Made by a program: the position numbers and the translations under genes | Notes under the pieces: model-generated | What the model was told of the DNA's origin: nothing | The model's input: only the letters and a program-made list of their open reading frames with translations | Databases searched by the model: none | Part shown: positions 46,774 through 56,336 of the stretch, piece by piece | Layout of the letters: every line of letters starts with the position of its first letter | Numbering within the stretch: the stretch's first letter is position 1 | Source of the DNA: Cytophagaceae bacterium | Lineage (GTDB): Bacteria; Bacteroidota; Bacteroidia; Cytophagales; Spirosomataceae | Direction of reading: 5' to 3' | NCBI GenBank assembly: GCA_017984215.1 | Contig: JAGOAA010000001.1 | Coordinates: 186,001 to 250,000, forward strand | DNA: 64,000 nt

Positions 46774-47134
46774 TGAGAAAATAAACCGATAAGCCGAATT
46801 CTGTAAGCATTTGCATGCCCTCTTATCATTTATCTTGACGAATACTCACGCATTCGCTCGAGCAATCTACCCACTGACATCGGACGAGCAACCCTTTTGT
46901 CTTGCGACAGTCAGCCTATTTGATCTTGCAACCCGTGAGGTTTACCTATGCCTAACTTGTCACCAAATTAGCGGTGGGCTCTTACCCCACCTTTTCACCC
47001 TTACCCCGAAAGGCGGTAATTTTCTGTGGCACTAGCTGTAGAACCTTACGATCCCCCTTCCTGTTAAGAAGCACGGCGCTCTGTGTTGTTCGGACTTTCC
47101 TCTTTAAAAAGCGATAAGATGGTTTATTTTCTCA
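46774..47134 (-). ncRNA. rnpB: RNase P RNA, bacterial type A-like
   Basis: The catalytic RNA that trims tRNA 5' leaders. On the minus strand the 5' part has the hallmark GAGGAAAGTCCGAAC and ACAGAGCGCCGTGCT. The 3' end has ACAGAATTCGGCTTATCGG. P1 is formed by GAGAAAATAAACC at the 5' end and GGTTTATTTTCTC at the 3' end (13 bp), which fixes both ends and, followed by ATTTTT, may double as a terminator. About 361 nt, normal size. Confidence 0.95.
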
Positions 47135-47137
47135 GGA

Positions 47138-47167
47138 CAAAAGTACGACTATTTTCTTAGCTCCCAA
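47138..47167 (-). promoter_or_regulatory. Promoter of rnpB
   Basis: On the minus strand TTG (47167-47165), 19 nt, then TACTTTTG (47145-47138), about 4 bp before the mature 5' end. It overlaps the last codons of the upstream DUF4403-like gene. Confidence 0.75.
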
Positions 47168-48381
47168 TTTCCACGAATTTCACCCGCAAGTCCTATTCCT
47201 TTGGGCGTATAAGTAACTTGCTGTATTCGTACATCTCCTTTGGATAAAGCCAAACCCCACGTATTTTGATTTAACAATTTTAACGCGTCTACACTTGACC
47301 ACTTGTAGGCATTAATCGCCTTAAATACTTTACGCTTGAAATGCCCCCGAATAATAAATGGAACTCCGCTGACCGACATATCTTTCAATTGAACTCCCAC
47401 GGTATTCGAATCCAATTGGACAGGTATTAAGGTGAGCAAAGCTTCAGAACGTTCCGCACCAAAGCCTTTTAACACGACATGTAAACCTAAGGAATCTCCT
47501 TGAATACGCAATTGCTCAGTTTTAAGCTTCATGGATTGAGATAAATTAGCCGTTAACTTGTCATAAGATAGTTCAACTTGAAAAGGCAAAGCTTGATTTT
47601 GGTATTTCATTTCAAGCCAACGATTTGTTTGACGAGTTAAGGTATCACCTACATGTAAGGCAGTTCGAACCAACAGCTTACCAGCCAGTCCAACGGAATT
47701 AAACTGCAATGTGTGTACATCAACATCCGCTGCACGTAAAGCAATGGCACCAAGAGGACTTTGGTAATTCATATTGAACCGATTCAATAAATTCACTAAT
47801 GCATTAGGACTAAGGTGTTGATTTAACCGGGCTAAAACCAGATCTTGCATGGTCGGCAAATGCCTTTGTACTAATGGATCTACAACGCCTTGAACTTGAA
47901 CAGGAAATCCCATTAGCCGTATTTCAGGTTTAGAAATCCACTGATAATTTATCCGAAACTGATCAATCTGATGATGATTAATATCCTGCCAATTCCACTG
48001 AAATTCAACCTTCAAATTGCTTTTAGCCTGAATTAAACCTGTATTTATACCTGCTACATTAGGTCTAGCTTCTATTTTAACGGGCAAATGAAGACCTATC
48101 TTTCCTCCGGCTTCTACTTGAATGCGCGGATTTTGCAGAAGCACTAATTGCAAAGGAAAATCTACAGCTGCTTGATTTTTTGAATCAAAAATAATCTTAC
48201 CGGGACTAAAATTTAAATAAGAGAACAAACTATCATAGCGCATCGAAAATTCGACAGCTAAAGTTTGAGGCCGAATTGGAGTCAGTTCCATTTGAAAATG
48301 ACTTTCAGTACCCCTTACAGGTAAATTGTTTCGACAAGCAGTCGAAATAACCAAAGCGAGAAAAATGACAAAATAGCGCAT
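47149..48381 (-). CDS. DUF4403-like lipoprotein of unknown function
   Basis: A 410-residue protein with a lipobox (LVISTAC, Cys16), so probably anchored in the outer membrane facing the periplasm. The body is beta-rich with amphipathic strands; DPLVQRHLPTMQDLVLARLN near 170 and LKGFGAERSEALLTLIPVQL near 300 resemble DUF4403 proteins, possibly lipid-binding tubular folds. The assignment is tentative. Downstream 15 bp holds the rnpB promoter overlap. Confidence 0.7.
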   Translation of the reverse strand: MRYFVIFLALVISTACRNNLPVRGTESHFQMELTPIRPQTLAVEFSMRYDSLFSYLNFSPGKIIFDSKNQAAVDFPLQLVLLQNPRIQVEAGGKIGLHLPVKIEARPNVAGINTGLIQAKSNLKVEFQWNWQDINHHQIDQFRINYQWISKPEIRLMGFPVQVQGVVDPLVQRHLPTMQDLVLARLNQHLSPNALVNLLNRFNMNYQSPLGAIALRAADVDVHTLQFNSVGLAGKLLVRTALHVGDTLTRQTNRWLEMKYQNQALPFQVELSYDKLTANLSQSMKLKTEQLRIQGDSLGLHVVLKGFGAERSEALLTLIPVQLDSNTVGVQLKDMSVSGVPFIIRGHFKRKVFKAINAYKWSSVDALKLLNQNTWGLALSKGDVRIQQVTYTPKGIGLAGEIRGNWELRK

Positions 48382-48385
48382 AAAT

Positions 48386-48421
48386 AAAAAGCCTCAATCA
48401 TGCCAAAGCAAAATTGAGGCT
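48386..48421 (-). terminator. Rho-independent terminator after fabG
   Basis: On the minus strand AGCCTCAAT pairs with ATTGAGGCT across 14 nt, followed by TTTTTATTTAT. It separates fabG from the DUF4403-like gene. Confidence 0.75.
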
Positions 48422-48441
48422 AGCTAAAAAAATGATGAAAT

Positions 48442-49188
48442 CTACGTTAACAATCCACCATCGACTTGAATGGTTTGACCCGTTACGTAGGATGATAAAT
48501 CAGAGCCTAAAAACAAACAAACATTAGCCACTTCAGAAGCCTCACCTCCACGTTTCAATGGAATTGACTTCTTCCATTCTTCTACCGTTGCTTCATTTAA
48601 TTCTCCCGTCATTTCCGTTTCAATAAAACCTGGAGCAATCGAATTACAACGAATATTACGAGACCCTAACTCCAAAGCGACTGATTTCGTAAAACCAATA
48701 ATACCTGCTTTGGATGCGGCATAATTTGCTTGACCCGCATTACCTTTCACTCCTACAATCGAAGTCATATTGACGATAGAACCTGATTTAGCTTTCATCA
48801 TAGGTTTGATAACAGCTTTCGTTAAGTTAAATACCGACTTCAAATTGACACGAATTACATCGTCCCATTGCTCCTCAGTCATACGCATTAATAAACCATC
48901 CTTTGTAATACCTGCATTATTAATCAGTACGTCAATTTGACCGAAATCAGCTACCACTGCGTTAACCAATTCCTCAGCGGCCTCAAACATCGAAGCATCT
49001 GAGCGATAACCTTTGGCTTTAATTCCATAGGCTTCCAACTCCTTTACTAAAGCCTCTCCTTTTTCTACCGATGACAAATACGTAAATGCAACTTGAGCTC
49101 CAGCTTCTGCAAATTTATTTGCGATAGCCCGACCAATTCCGCGCGATGCTCCTGTGACTAAAACGACTTTTCCTTGTACTAATTGCAT
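48442..49188 (-). CDS. fabG: 3-oxoacyl-[acyl-carrier-protein] reductase
   Basis: A 248-residue short-chain dehydrogenase: NADPH motif VTGASRGIGRAIA (11-23), NNAG near 90, catalytic Ser in VNMTSIVG near 140 and Tyr/Lys in YAASKAG (about 153-157), SIAPGFIETEMT near 186. It reduces beta-ketoacyl-ACP in fatty-acid elongation. Length and the final GQTIQVDGGLLT fit FabG. It lies 21 bp after clpC on the same strand. Confidence 0.95.
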   Translation of the reverse strand: MQLVQGKVVLVTGASRGIGRAIANKFAEAGAQVAFTYLSSVEKGEALVKELEAYGIKAKGYRSDASMFEAAEELVNAVVADFGQIDVLINNAGITKDGLLMRMTEEQWDDVIRVNLKSVFNLTKAVIKPMMKAKSGSIVNMTSIVGVKGNAGQANYAASKAGIIGFTKSVALELGSRNIRCNSIAPGFIETEMTGELNEATVEEWKKSIPLKRGGEASEVANVCLFLGSDLSSYVTGQTIQVDGGLLT

Positions 49189-49209
49189 GTAATAAATGGT
49201 TAATGTGTA

Positions 49210-51756
49210 TTATTTCTTCTTTCTTGTTAATGTCAAAACCTCAGCCTCTGCAACATAATCAGCCTCAATGACTTCTCCTTCGGCTAACTCTCCTTTCAAT
49301 ATTTCTTCCGCCAATGGATCTTCCAAATACTTTTGAATCGCACGGTTTAAAGGTCTTGCGCCATATTGCGGATCATATCCTTTATCAGCAATGAAATCTT
49401 TTGCCTTTTCCGTTAATTCAACAGCAAAACCTAAATTAGCCAGGCGTGTCATCAACTTCACCAAGAGTAAATCAATGATTTTATGTAAATCCGAACGCTC
49501 CAATGAATTAAATACGATAATATCATCCAAACGGTTGATAAATTCAGGAGCAAAGGCTTTCTTCAATGCATTTTGAATCGTCGATTTTGCTTGCTCTTCC
49601 ATGTTGTCAACTCGAGACTTCGTAGAAAAACCAATACCTGATCCAAAATCTTTTAGATCACGTGCTCCTATATTCGAAGTCATGATGATTATCGTATTAC
49701 GGAAATCCACGCGACGACCTAAACCATCTGTCAAAATTCCATCATCCAATACTTGCAACAATAAATTGAATACATCTGGATGGGCTTTTTCGATCTCATC
49801 TAATAGAACTACTGAATACGGCTTCCGACGAACCTTTTCGGTCAATTGGCCACCTTCTTCATAACCTACATATCCTGGAGGCGCTCCAACCAAACGAGAT
49901 ACACTGAATTTCTCCATGTACTCACTCATATCAATACGCACCAACGAATCTTCTTTATCAAACAAATAAGTAGCCAACACTTTAGCCATTTCCGTTTTAC
50001 CTACACCCGTTGGGCCCAAGAAAATAAATGAACCAATCGGCTTATTAGGATCTTTTAATCCTACACGTGTCCGTTGAATAGCCTTTACTAATTTCTTCAC
50101 TGCATCACCTTGACCAATCACATGTTTGGTCAATTCTTGCTCCATTTGAAGTAATTTCTCCCCTTCTTTAGCTGCTACACGATTCACAGGAATACCTGTC
50201 ATTTGCGCAATCACTTCCGCTACATGCTCCTCCGTAACTGTAAACTTCTGTTTCTTCGATTCTTCTTCCCAATTGGTTTTAGCCAATTCTAATTGATCGA
50301 TTAATTTCTTCTCACGATCACGTAATTGAGCAGCCTCTTCATACTTCTGAGACTTAACTACCTGATTCTTCTCCTGCTTCACCACCTCGATTTGATTCTC
50401 TAGGGCAACAATATCTGCTGGAACTTGAATGTTGGAAATATGTACACGAGCACCCACTTCATCCATGACATCTATTGCCTTATCAGGCAAGAAACGATCT
50501 GAAATATAGCGATCCGACAATTTAACCGCAGATTCGATTGAATCTTGCGTATAAATCACATGGTGATGTTCCTCGTATTTATCTTTAATGTTATTTAAAA
50601 TCTCAATCGTCTCGTCGACCGTTGTTGCATCAACCATTACCGTTTGGAATCGACGAGCCAAAGCTCCATCTTTTTCGATGTACTGACGGTATTCATCCAA
50701 GGTTGTCGCACCGATAACCTGTATATCGCCACGCGCTAAGGCAGGTTTAAACATATTCGACGCATCTAAAGAACCTGAGGCCCCACCGGCACCGACAATC
50801 GTATGCAATTCATCAATGAATAAAATAACATCCGTAGATTTCTCTAATTCATTCATCACGGCCTTCATACGCTCCTCGAATTGACCACGGTATTTAGTAC
50901 CTGCAACCAAAGAAGCGATATCCAACGTAACAACACGCTTTCCAAATAGAACACGTGATACTTTCTTTTGAATGATACGTAGTGCTAAACCTTCTGCAAT
51001 CGCCGTTTTACCAACACCAGGCTCACCAATTAAAATTGGATTATTCTTTTTGCGCCGAGAAAGAATCTGTGCAACACGCTCAATTTCTTTTTCACGCCCA
51101 ACAATGGGATCTAGTTTTCCTTGCTCGGCAATCTTCGTTAAGTCACGTCCGAAATTATCTAATACAGGCGTTTTGCTTTTTTCACCCGCTTTGGCAGTGG
51201 ATGAGCTACTTGAACCTCCTTGAGATCCCTGATTAGATCCACCAAAAAGGCGACTATCATCATCTGAATCATCCGTATCCAAACTTGCTTTAGGTAAGTT
51301 GTCCTGTGAATTACTTGATTGGAATTCAACCATCTCCTTGATTAAATCATAATGGACTTGGTATTTTTCTAAAATCTGCGTGGCTACATTGTCTTCATCA
51401 CGTAAAATTGCCATCAATAAATGCTCCGTACCAACCAAATTGGTTTTAAAATACTTCGCCTCTAAATAGGTTAAACGCAATACTTTCTCCGCCTGCTTTG
51501 TCAGGGGAATATTCAGCATGCTTTGCTTATCGAAACTTGAACGGCTTGTAGAAGCCGTCGAATGTTCAATGCTTTGACGCAACTGATCCAACGAAACGCC
51601 AGATTTATGCAACAATTCAATCCCAGGTCCTTCACCATCACGAATGATACCCAACATTAAATGTTCCGTACCAATGTAATCGTGCCCTAATCGCAAAGCC
51701 TCTTCCCGAGCCAGTGCAATTACTTCTTTCACCTTATTTGAAAACTTAGCCTCCAT
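49210..51756 (-). CDS. clpC: ATP-dependent Clp protease ATPase subunit ClpC
   Basis: An 848-residue AAA+ unfoldase feeding ClpP. It has a double Clp_N repeat (about 1-145, [17 protein letters not shown], then [14 protein letters not shown]), a Ser/Gly-rich linker, AAA domain 1 with Walker [14 protein letters not shown] near 243, a UVR/coiled-coil segment near 425-465, AAA domain 2 with [12 protein letters not shown] near 582, and ClpB-type C-terminal domain. The motif for ClpP docking was not checked residue by residue. Confidence 0.96.
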   Translation of the reverse strand: MEAKFSNKVKEVIALAREEALRLGHDYIGTEHLMLGIIRDGEGPGIELLHKSGVSLDQLRQSIEHSTASTSRSSFDKQSMLNIPLTKQAEKVLRLTYLEAKYFKTNLVGTEHLLMAILRDEDNVATQILEKYQVHYDLIKEMVEFQSSNSQDNLPKASLDTDDSDDDSRLFGGSNQGSQGGSSSSSTAKAGEKSKTPVLDNFGRDLTKIAEQGKLDPIVGREKEIERVAQILSRRKKNNPILIGEPGVGKTAIAEGLALRIIQKKVSRVLFGKRVVTLDIASLVAGTKYRGQFEERMKAVMNELEKSTDVILFIDELHTIVGAGGASGSLDASNMFKPALARGDIQVIGATTLDEYRQYIEKDGALARRFQTVMVDATTVDETIEILNNIKDKYEEHHHVIYTQDSIESAVKLSDRYISDRFLPDKAIDVMDEVGARVHISNIQVPADIVALENQIEVVKQEKNQVVKSQKYEEAAQLRDREKKLIDQLELAKTNWEEESKKQKFTVTEEHVAEVIAQMTGIPVNRVAAKEGEKLLQMEQELTKHVIGQGDAVKKLVKAIQRTRVGLKDPNKPIGSFIFLGPTGVGKTEMAKVLATYLFDKEDSLVRIDMSEYMEKFSVSRLVGAPPGYVGYEEGGQLTEKVRRKPYSVVLLDEIEKAHPDVFNLLLQVLDDGILTDGLGRRVDFRNTIIIMTSNIGARDLKDFGSGIGFSTKSRVDNMEEQAKSTIQNALKKAFAPEFINRLDDIIVFNSLERSDLHKIIDLLLVKLMTRLANLGFAVELTEKAKDFIADKGYDPQYGARPLNRAIQKYLEDPLAEEILKGELAEGEVIEADYVAEAEVLTLTRKKK

Positions 51757-51795
51757 ATTTCCCTAATTAATATTAATCAAAACGCACCTAAGCCT

Positions 51796-52407
51796 TTATT
51801 TGTTCAAACTCTTTTGTAAAATTTCACGGGATTCAATTCCGTAATTCATAATCAAATCCAAAACAGACAAATTAGGCACAAATTCCGTGCCAAAACATTG
51901 TCTATACGCAACAGGAATATAAATATTGCGCGATGAAAATTCTTTTTTTGAATCAATTACATTCCAATAAGAATGATCAGCAGCATCATTAAATGATTCA
52001 GTGAAGCTAAACTGAGGTTTCTTTTGCAAAAAACGCGCAATTGTATTTAAAAATTGAATATTTAAATCTACTAAAAATTTACTTTTTTTCGCAAATATCT
52101 GTTCGATAAATGGCTCAACATGTTCAAAAAATGGAGCCTTACCGTAAGCCGCTTGAATGGCACCTTTATGTTTACGAATCCAATCTTGAGAATAGTCAAT
52201 TTGAACATCCTTTGTCAACTGCTTACCTGAAGTACCCTGAATGATCGGAATACTCAACAATTCCACACCATTAGCCCCTAAAATATAGCTTCGGTTCCGG
52301 TAGGTTTGTTTGGGAAAATTTTCAAAAACCTCAAATTCGATCTGGGGTTCAGCAAAAATCAACGCGCAATATTCTAAAGAAGGTAAATACTGAATATCAA
52401 TGTGCAT
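51796..52407 (-). CDS. WbqC family protein
   Basis: A 203-residue protein with the WbqC opening (IDIQYLPSLEYCALIF), YILGANGVELLSIPI near 42 and DWIRKHKGAIQAAYGKAPFFEH near 75. WbqC-like proteins are linked to polysaccharide or amino-sugar synthesis without a settled reaction. A TATTTTTG -7 box (52437-52430 on the minus strand) lies upstream. It is divergent from the LpxL-like acyltransferase gene. Confidence 0.88.
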   Translation of the reverse strand: MHIDIQYLPSLEYCALIFAEPQIEFEVFENFPKQTYRNRSYILGANGVELLSIPIIQGTSGKQLTKDVQIDYSQDWIRKHKGAIQAAYGKAPFFEHVEPFIEQIFAKKSKFLVDLNIQFLNTIARFLQKKPQFSFTESFNDAADHSYWNVIDSKKEFSSRNIYIPVAYRQCFGTEFVPNLSVLDLIMNYGIESREILQKSLNK

Positions 52408-52470
52408 TCAAAAAATAAGTGGATATTTGCAAAAATAGCAGATATAAGCGATTAACTCGACAAATTAGCC

Positions 52471-53340
52471 ATGATGTTTTTTTACAAGCTTTTGGGCCGT
52501 ATGCCCCTTTCCATTTTATACACGCTTGCAACAGGTGTTAAATGGGTATTTTATTACATCATCGCGTATCGAAAAGAGGTAATCTCTAAAAACATCTCAA
52601 ACTCATTTCCTCAGCTCAAACCCAAGCAAATCAAGGCCTTAAGCCTTCAATTTTATGGGTATTTAACGGACCAACTTGTCGAATTTTTTTATGGGGTATC
52701 TATTAGCGAGAAAGAAATGCTTGATCGAGTTCAAATGGTTAATGAGCATTACATCTCCGACTACCTGCAAGCAGGAACGCCAGTCGTATTAGTGGCAGGT
52801 CACCAAGGCAATTGGGAATGGGCCATTCACCGACTCGCCTTATCAAATAATTTATACGACGTAGTCTATCAAAAACTAAACAATCCTTCATTCAATCAAT
52901 TCACGATGGATGTAAGAAGTCGCTTCCCAGGTGTTACTTTGTTGGAAAAACGGGAATCCATTTTGGCCACACGTGAAAGAAAAGATATTGCCAGGGGGAT
53001 TTGTTTGGCAGCAGATCAGGCGCCACAAAAACCAGAATCAGCCTACTGGACAAATTTTTTAAATCAAGATACTGCCTTCTTTACGGGCATGGAACGATTT
53101 GCGAGGGATTATAATTACCCCGTCGTATTTGTTGAATTAATCCGGAAAGAAAGAGGTAAATACATCATGAGTTTCGAACCTATCGCTAACCCAGATTACA
53201 CGGATTTACCGAAGGGTGAAATTATTGAACGATTCGCACGCCGATTAGAAAAATCGATCATTCAATATCCTGAACAGTATTTGTGGTCACATCGCCGCTG
53301 GAAGCACACAAAACCTGATATTTTGTCGTTCAAATGGTAA
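52471..53340 (+). CDS. Lipid A biosynthesis (LpxL/HtrB-type) acyltransferase
   Basis: A 289-residue inner-membrane protein of the Lip_A_acyltrans family. An N-terminal hydrophobic region (about 10-30) is followed by the catalytic motif HQGNWEWAI (HX4E, about residue 111), QKLNNPSFNQF near 134 and the terminal QYLWSHRRWKHTKP. It probably adds a secondary acyl chain to lipid A, fitting with lpxB and hldD in the same window. It meets the Sua5 gene head to tail with no gap. Confidence 0.92.
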   Translation: MMFFYKLLGRMPLSILYTLATGVKWVFYYIIAYRKEVISKNISNSFPQLKPKQIKALSLQFYGYLTDQLVEFFYGVSISEKEMLDRVQMVNEHYISDYLQAGTPVVLVAGHQGNWEWAIHRLALSNNLYDVVYQKLNNPSFNQFTMDVRSRFPGVTLLEKRESILATRERKDIARGICLAADQAPQKPESAYWTNFLNQDTAFFTGMERFARDYNYPVVFVELIRKERGKYIMSFEPIANPDYTDLPKGEIIERFARRLEKSIIQYPEQYLWSHRRWKHTKPDILSFKW

Positions 53341-53967
53341 TTATTCGAAATCAGTCACATCACCCGCACCCACACGAATAATTTCAATACTATCCTCTAA
53401 TACATCCAAGACAGAGGATGGAAAATGTCCGCCATATCCCCCATCAAGTACGAGATCTACTTGGTTTTCATAGCGATCAAATATCAAACTTGGGTCTGTA
53501 TATTCCTCAACGGCTAAGCCATCTTGAGGCAATGTAGTAGTCAACAAGGGATGCCCCAATTGAGTTACAATATCCAAAATGGGTTGAAAATCTGGAATAC
53601 GAATACCGACCGTTTTCTTCCCTTGGACTAACACCGAAGGCACTTTAGAACTTGCAGGCAAAACAAATGTGTAAGGACCAGGCAAGTATCGCTTTAATAT
53701 TTTGAAGGCAAAATCACTCACTTTGGCAAAATTCGCAATCGAACTAAGGTCGGCACAAATGAAACTAAACCGATTTTTAGTGGGCTTAATCTGTTTGATT
53801 TCACAAATACGATTCACAGCTTGTTGGCTCTGAATAGAACATCCTATCGCATACATGGTATCCGTTGGATAAATGATTACCCCTCCTTTTTCAAGGACCT
53901 TCACGACATAATCAATTAATTCCTGCGAATTATTTCGATCATACACTTTTCTGATTTCTGCTGACAT
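53341..53967 (-). CDS. L-threonylcarbamoyladenylate synthase (Sua5/YrdC/YciO family)
   Basis: A 208-residue protein with the YrdC fold: GGVIIYPTDTMYAIGCSI near 28 (the KxR/T-rich nucleotide pocket), NRICEIKQIKPTKNRFSFIC near 52, PGPYTFVLPAS near 93 and VGIRIPDF near 120. It makes the TC-AMP precursor of t6A37 in tRNA, if it is the functional paralogue; a YciO-type role is possible. YihY follows upstream with a 1-bp gap. Confidence 0.9.
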   Translation of the reverse strand: MSAEIRKVYDRNNSQELIDYVVKVLEKGGVIIYPTDTMYAIGCSIQSQQAVNRICEIKQIKPTKNRFSFICADLSSIANFAKVSDFAFKILKRYLPGPYTFVLPASSKVPSVLVQGKKTVGIRIPDFQPILDIVTQLGHPLLTTTLPQDGLAVEEYTDPSLIFDRYENQVDLVLDGGYGGHFPSSVLDVLEDSIEIIRVGAGDVTDFE

Positions 53968-53968
53968 C

Positions 53969-54895
53969 TTAAAAATTTAAAAAGAAATCAGAGCCTTGTT
54001 GCTCTTCCTCTAACTCCTCAATTTTAACTTGATCAATACTCGCATTGATTTCAAAACCAACAATGAGAATTAATCCTACAAAATACAACCAAACCATCAA
54101 GGCAATTAAGGAACCGATGGAACCATAAATTTTATGGTAACTAGCAAAATTGACTAAATAATAAGAGAAAACATTGGAAATCAGAATCATCATGACGGAA
54201 GCTGTAATGCAACCCGCATTAAAAAACTTCCATCGCTTATGAATCGCCGGAGCATAGAAATAAATCAAGGAAATCGTAAAAAAGAAGACGGAAAATATGA
54301 CAAAATAGGTCAACACCTTCGTTAAATAGAAGGTGAAATTATATTCTAAAATACCTTCTTTTGCCAAATATTTCACAACAAAATTCCCCAGAATGAAAAC
54401 CATGAACGAAGTAATTAAAACGAATGTCAGTAGGAAGTTTAAGCCCACTGCCACCAAACGCTCTTTAATGAATCCTCGATTTTCACTTGTTTTATAAGTC
54501 AAATTAAAGGAACGCATTAAAGCTAGAATCCCACTGGTACTCGCATAGAGCGCAAAAAAGAAACCAAAAGAAAGAACTCCTCCCCTTTTTTTATTCACAA
54601 TCTCCGTAATCAATTCCGTTAAATCACTTTGAAGGTATTTGGGAACCGTTGCTTTGATAAAGCTGATAATCTTAAAATCCAAATGCTCAACGGGTAAATA
54701 AGGAAGTAATGAAAAAAGAAAGATGATGGTAGGAAATACAGCTAAGGTAAAATTGTACGCCACCGCTGCCGCACGTACATCAATATCGAATTGAAAAATC
54801 TTTTGATACAAAATAGAAATGATGCGAACGAGCACATAATGCTCCTCGTATTCACGCCATATCTGTTTTATTTCATTTAATAAACTCTTCCTCAT
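53969..54895 (-). CDS. YihY/virulence factor BrkB family membrane protein
   Basis: A 308-residue inner-membrane protein with about six membrane helices (starting near 45 with AAAVAYNFTLAVFPTIIFLFS). ASTSGILALMRSFNLTYKT near 118 and YGSIGSLIALMVWLYFVGLI near 255 are family-typical. It is not the tRNA-processing RNase BN, despite old annotation. Its start overlaps the thioesterase stop by 4 bp (ATGA type). Confidence 0.93.
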   Translation of the reverse strand: MRKSLLNEIKQIWREYEEHYVLVRIISILYQKIFQFDIDVRAAAVAYNFTLAVFPTIIFLFSLLPYLPVEHLDFKIISFIKATVPKYLQSDLTELITEIVNKKRGGVLSFGFFFALYASTSGILALMRSFNLTYKTSENRGFIKERLVAVGLNFLLTFVLITSFMVFILGNFVVKYLAKEGILEYNFTFYLTKVLTYFVIFSVFFFTISLIYFYAPAIHKRWKFFNAGCITASVMMILISNVFSYYLVNFASYHKIYGSIGSLIALMVWLYFVGLILIVGFEINASIDQVKIEELEEEQQGSDFFLNF

Positions 54896-55302
54896 GCTTG
54901 ATAATAAGGTTGTAAGGCATTCATGATAAAATCAGGTGCCTTAATGACTTTCTTGGCATTCAAATCCCAAAAAACGAGTGTTGTCTTAGCCTCATTTATT
55001 AAGACCCCAGTTTCATTTTTAATCTGATAAGAAAACTCAATTTTCCGAGTTGGTAACGAGTCAACATAACAAATGATGGTTAATTCGTCATCGTACAATC
55101 CTGGAGCAAGAAATTTAGTATAATGTTCTGCTACAGGTAAACCAATCCCGTTATCTTCCAGCGATTTATAACTAACCCCTAAACTACGTAGGGTTTCCAC
55201 GCGGGCAATTTCATATAAACGCGCATAATTCCCATAATAGACATAACCCATCTGATCAGTATCTGCATAACAAACTCGGTACTTAACTGCGTGTGAATAC
55301 AT
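54892..55302 (-). CDS. Acyl-CoA thioesterase of the YbgC/FadM hotdog family
   Basis: A 136-residue hotdog protein. YRVCYADTDQMGYVYYGNYARLYE contains the catalytic Asp16 of the 4HBT group (DTDQMG). I chose the ATG at 55302, immediately after the mltG stop (55304); the open frame extends seven codons further from 55323 but would overlap mltG. The chain-length preference cannot be set from sequence. Confidence 0.92.
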   Translation of the reverse strand: MYSHAVKYRVCYADTDQMGYVYYGNYARLYEIARVETLRSLGVSYKSLEDNGIGLPVAEHYTKFLAPGLYDDELTIICYVDSLPTRKIEFSYQIKNETGVLINEAKTTLVFWDLNAKKVIKAPDFIMNALQPYYQA

Positions 55303-55303
55303 C

Positions 55304-56335
55304 TTATTGAATTTTACGAGCATCTAATGCCGCTTGATATTTAGCTGCATTAATCAAATGTTCAGGATAGGTTTTGGCAAAATTGTGAAAACCTGAAAAA
55401 TCTTCTTTCGCACAGAAATACATGTATTCATGCTTCTCCAAATGTAAGACTTTATCGATCACATCCACCGGTGGAATCGAAATAGGTCCAGGAGGCAAAC
55501 CCGTATTCCGATACGTATTATAAGGGGATTTGATTGCCGTATATTTTCCTGTCACGCGCTTGATGCTAAAGTCTTTCCATGCAAAAACGATTGTTGGATC
55601 AGCTTGAAGTGGCATTCCGGTACGAAAACGATTCCAGTAAACTCCCGAAATACGAGCTTGCTCAGCGGACTCTTTACTTTCTCCATAGACAATCGATGCC
55701 AAAATACCTGCTTGTGTGGGTGTCATTCCCAAGGCAGAAGCTTCATTAATACGTTTCTGGTTCCAAAAGCGTTTATTTGCTTTCTGCATTTTCTTCATAA
55801 AGTCCTCGAAAGAACTAGTCCAAAATACCTCATAGGTATCAGGTATGAATAAGCATGCAATGGTTTCAGGACTATAGCCGTATTGCTCCGTAATTGCACT
55901 AGAATCCAACATCTTCATGATGTAAGTAGAATCGTAAGGCAATTGTTTGGCCAATTTAGCTGCTATATCTTCTTTCAACCGAAAGTTGTTGATGGTAATC
56001 CGCAAGGCATCTTGTCGGCCATTGCGCATTTTACGCAACAATTCCCAATTCCCAGTTTCAGGACCTACAACATACCGACCTGGCTTAACTTTTTCTGCCA
56101 CGCCCAAGGCTTTCGCCAAAAAACGAAAACTCAGTTTATCACGAACGACATCGTACTTATCTAAACTATCCAAGACTTGGTTAAAATCCGCGCCTTTCGG
56201 AATCAAAATAGCATAAGAATCGCCTTTCACATTAAAGTTTGGCGTTTTAAATATCTGCCAAACGTAATAGGAGAACATCGCTGTTACCAACGAAAACACA
56301 AGGATAAAAATCTTAATTTTTTTATTTGAAACCAT
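55304..56335 (-). CDS. mltG: Endolytic murein transglycosylase MltG
   Basis: A 343-residue bitopic inner-membrane enzyme that cuts nascent glycan strands. One membrane helix lies at 9-28; the YceG domain shows FIPDTYEVFWTSS near 164, the catalytic Glu in ASIVYGESKESAEQARISGV near 216, and GMPLQADPTIVF near 243, NTYRNTGLPPGPISIPP near 280. The ATG at 56335 was preferred over a TTG at 56344, which would overlap the previous gene. Confidence 0.95.
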   Translation of the reverse strand: MVSNKKIKIFILVFSLVTAMFSYYVWQIFKTPNFNVKGDSYAILIPKGADFNQVLDSLDKYDVVRDKLSFRFLAKALGVAEKVKPGRYVVGPETGNWELLRKMRNGRQDALRITINNFRLKEDIAAKLAKQLPYDSTYIMKMLDSSAITEQYGYSPETIACLFIPDTYEVFWTSSFEDFMKKMQKANKRFWNQKRINEASALGMTPTQAGILASIVYGESKESAEQARISGVYWNRFRTGMPLQADPTIVFAWKDFSIKRVTGKYTAIKSPYNTYRNTGLPPGPISIPPVDVIDKVLHLEKHEYMYFCAKEDFSGFHNFAKTYPEHLINAAKYQAALDARKIQ

Positions 56336-56336
56336 C

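Noticed and set aside
46811..47035. Plus-strand 74-codon open frame
   Set aside because: It is antisense to the RNase P RNA, whose conserved segments explain the sequence.
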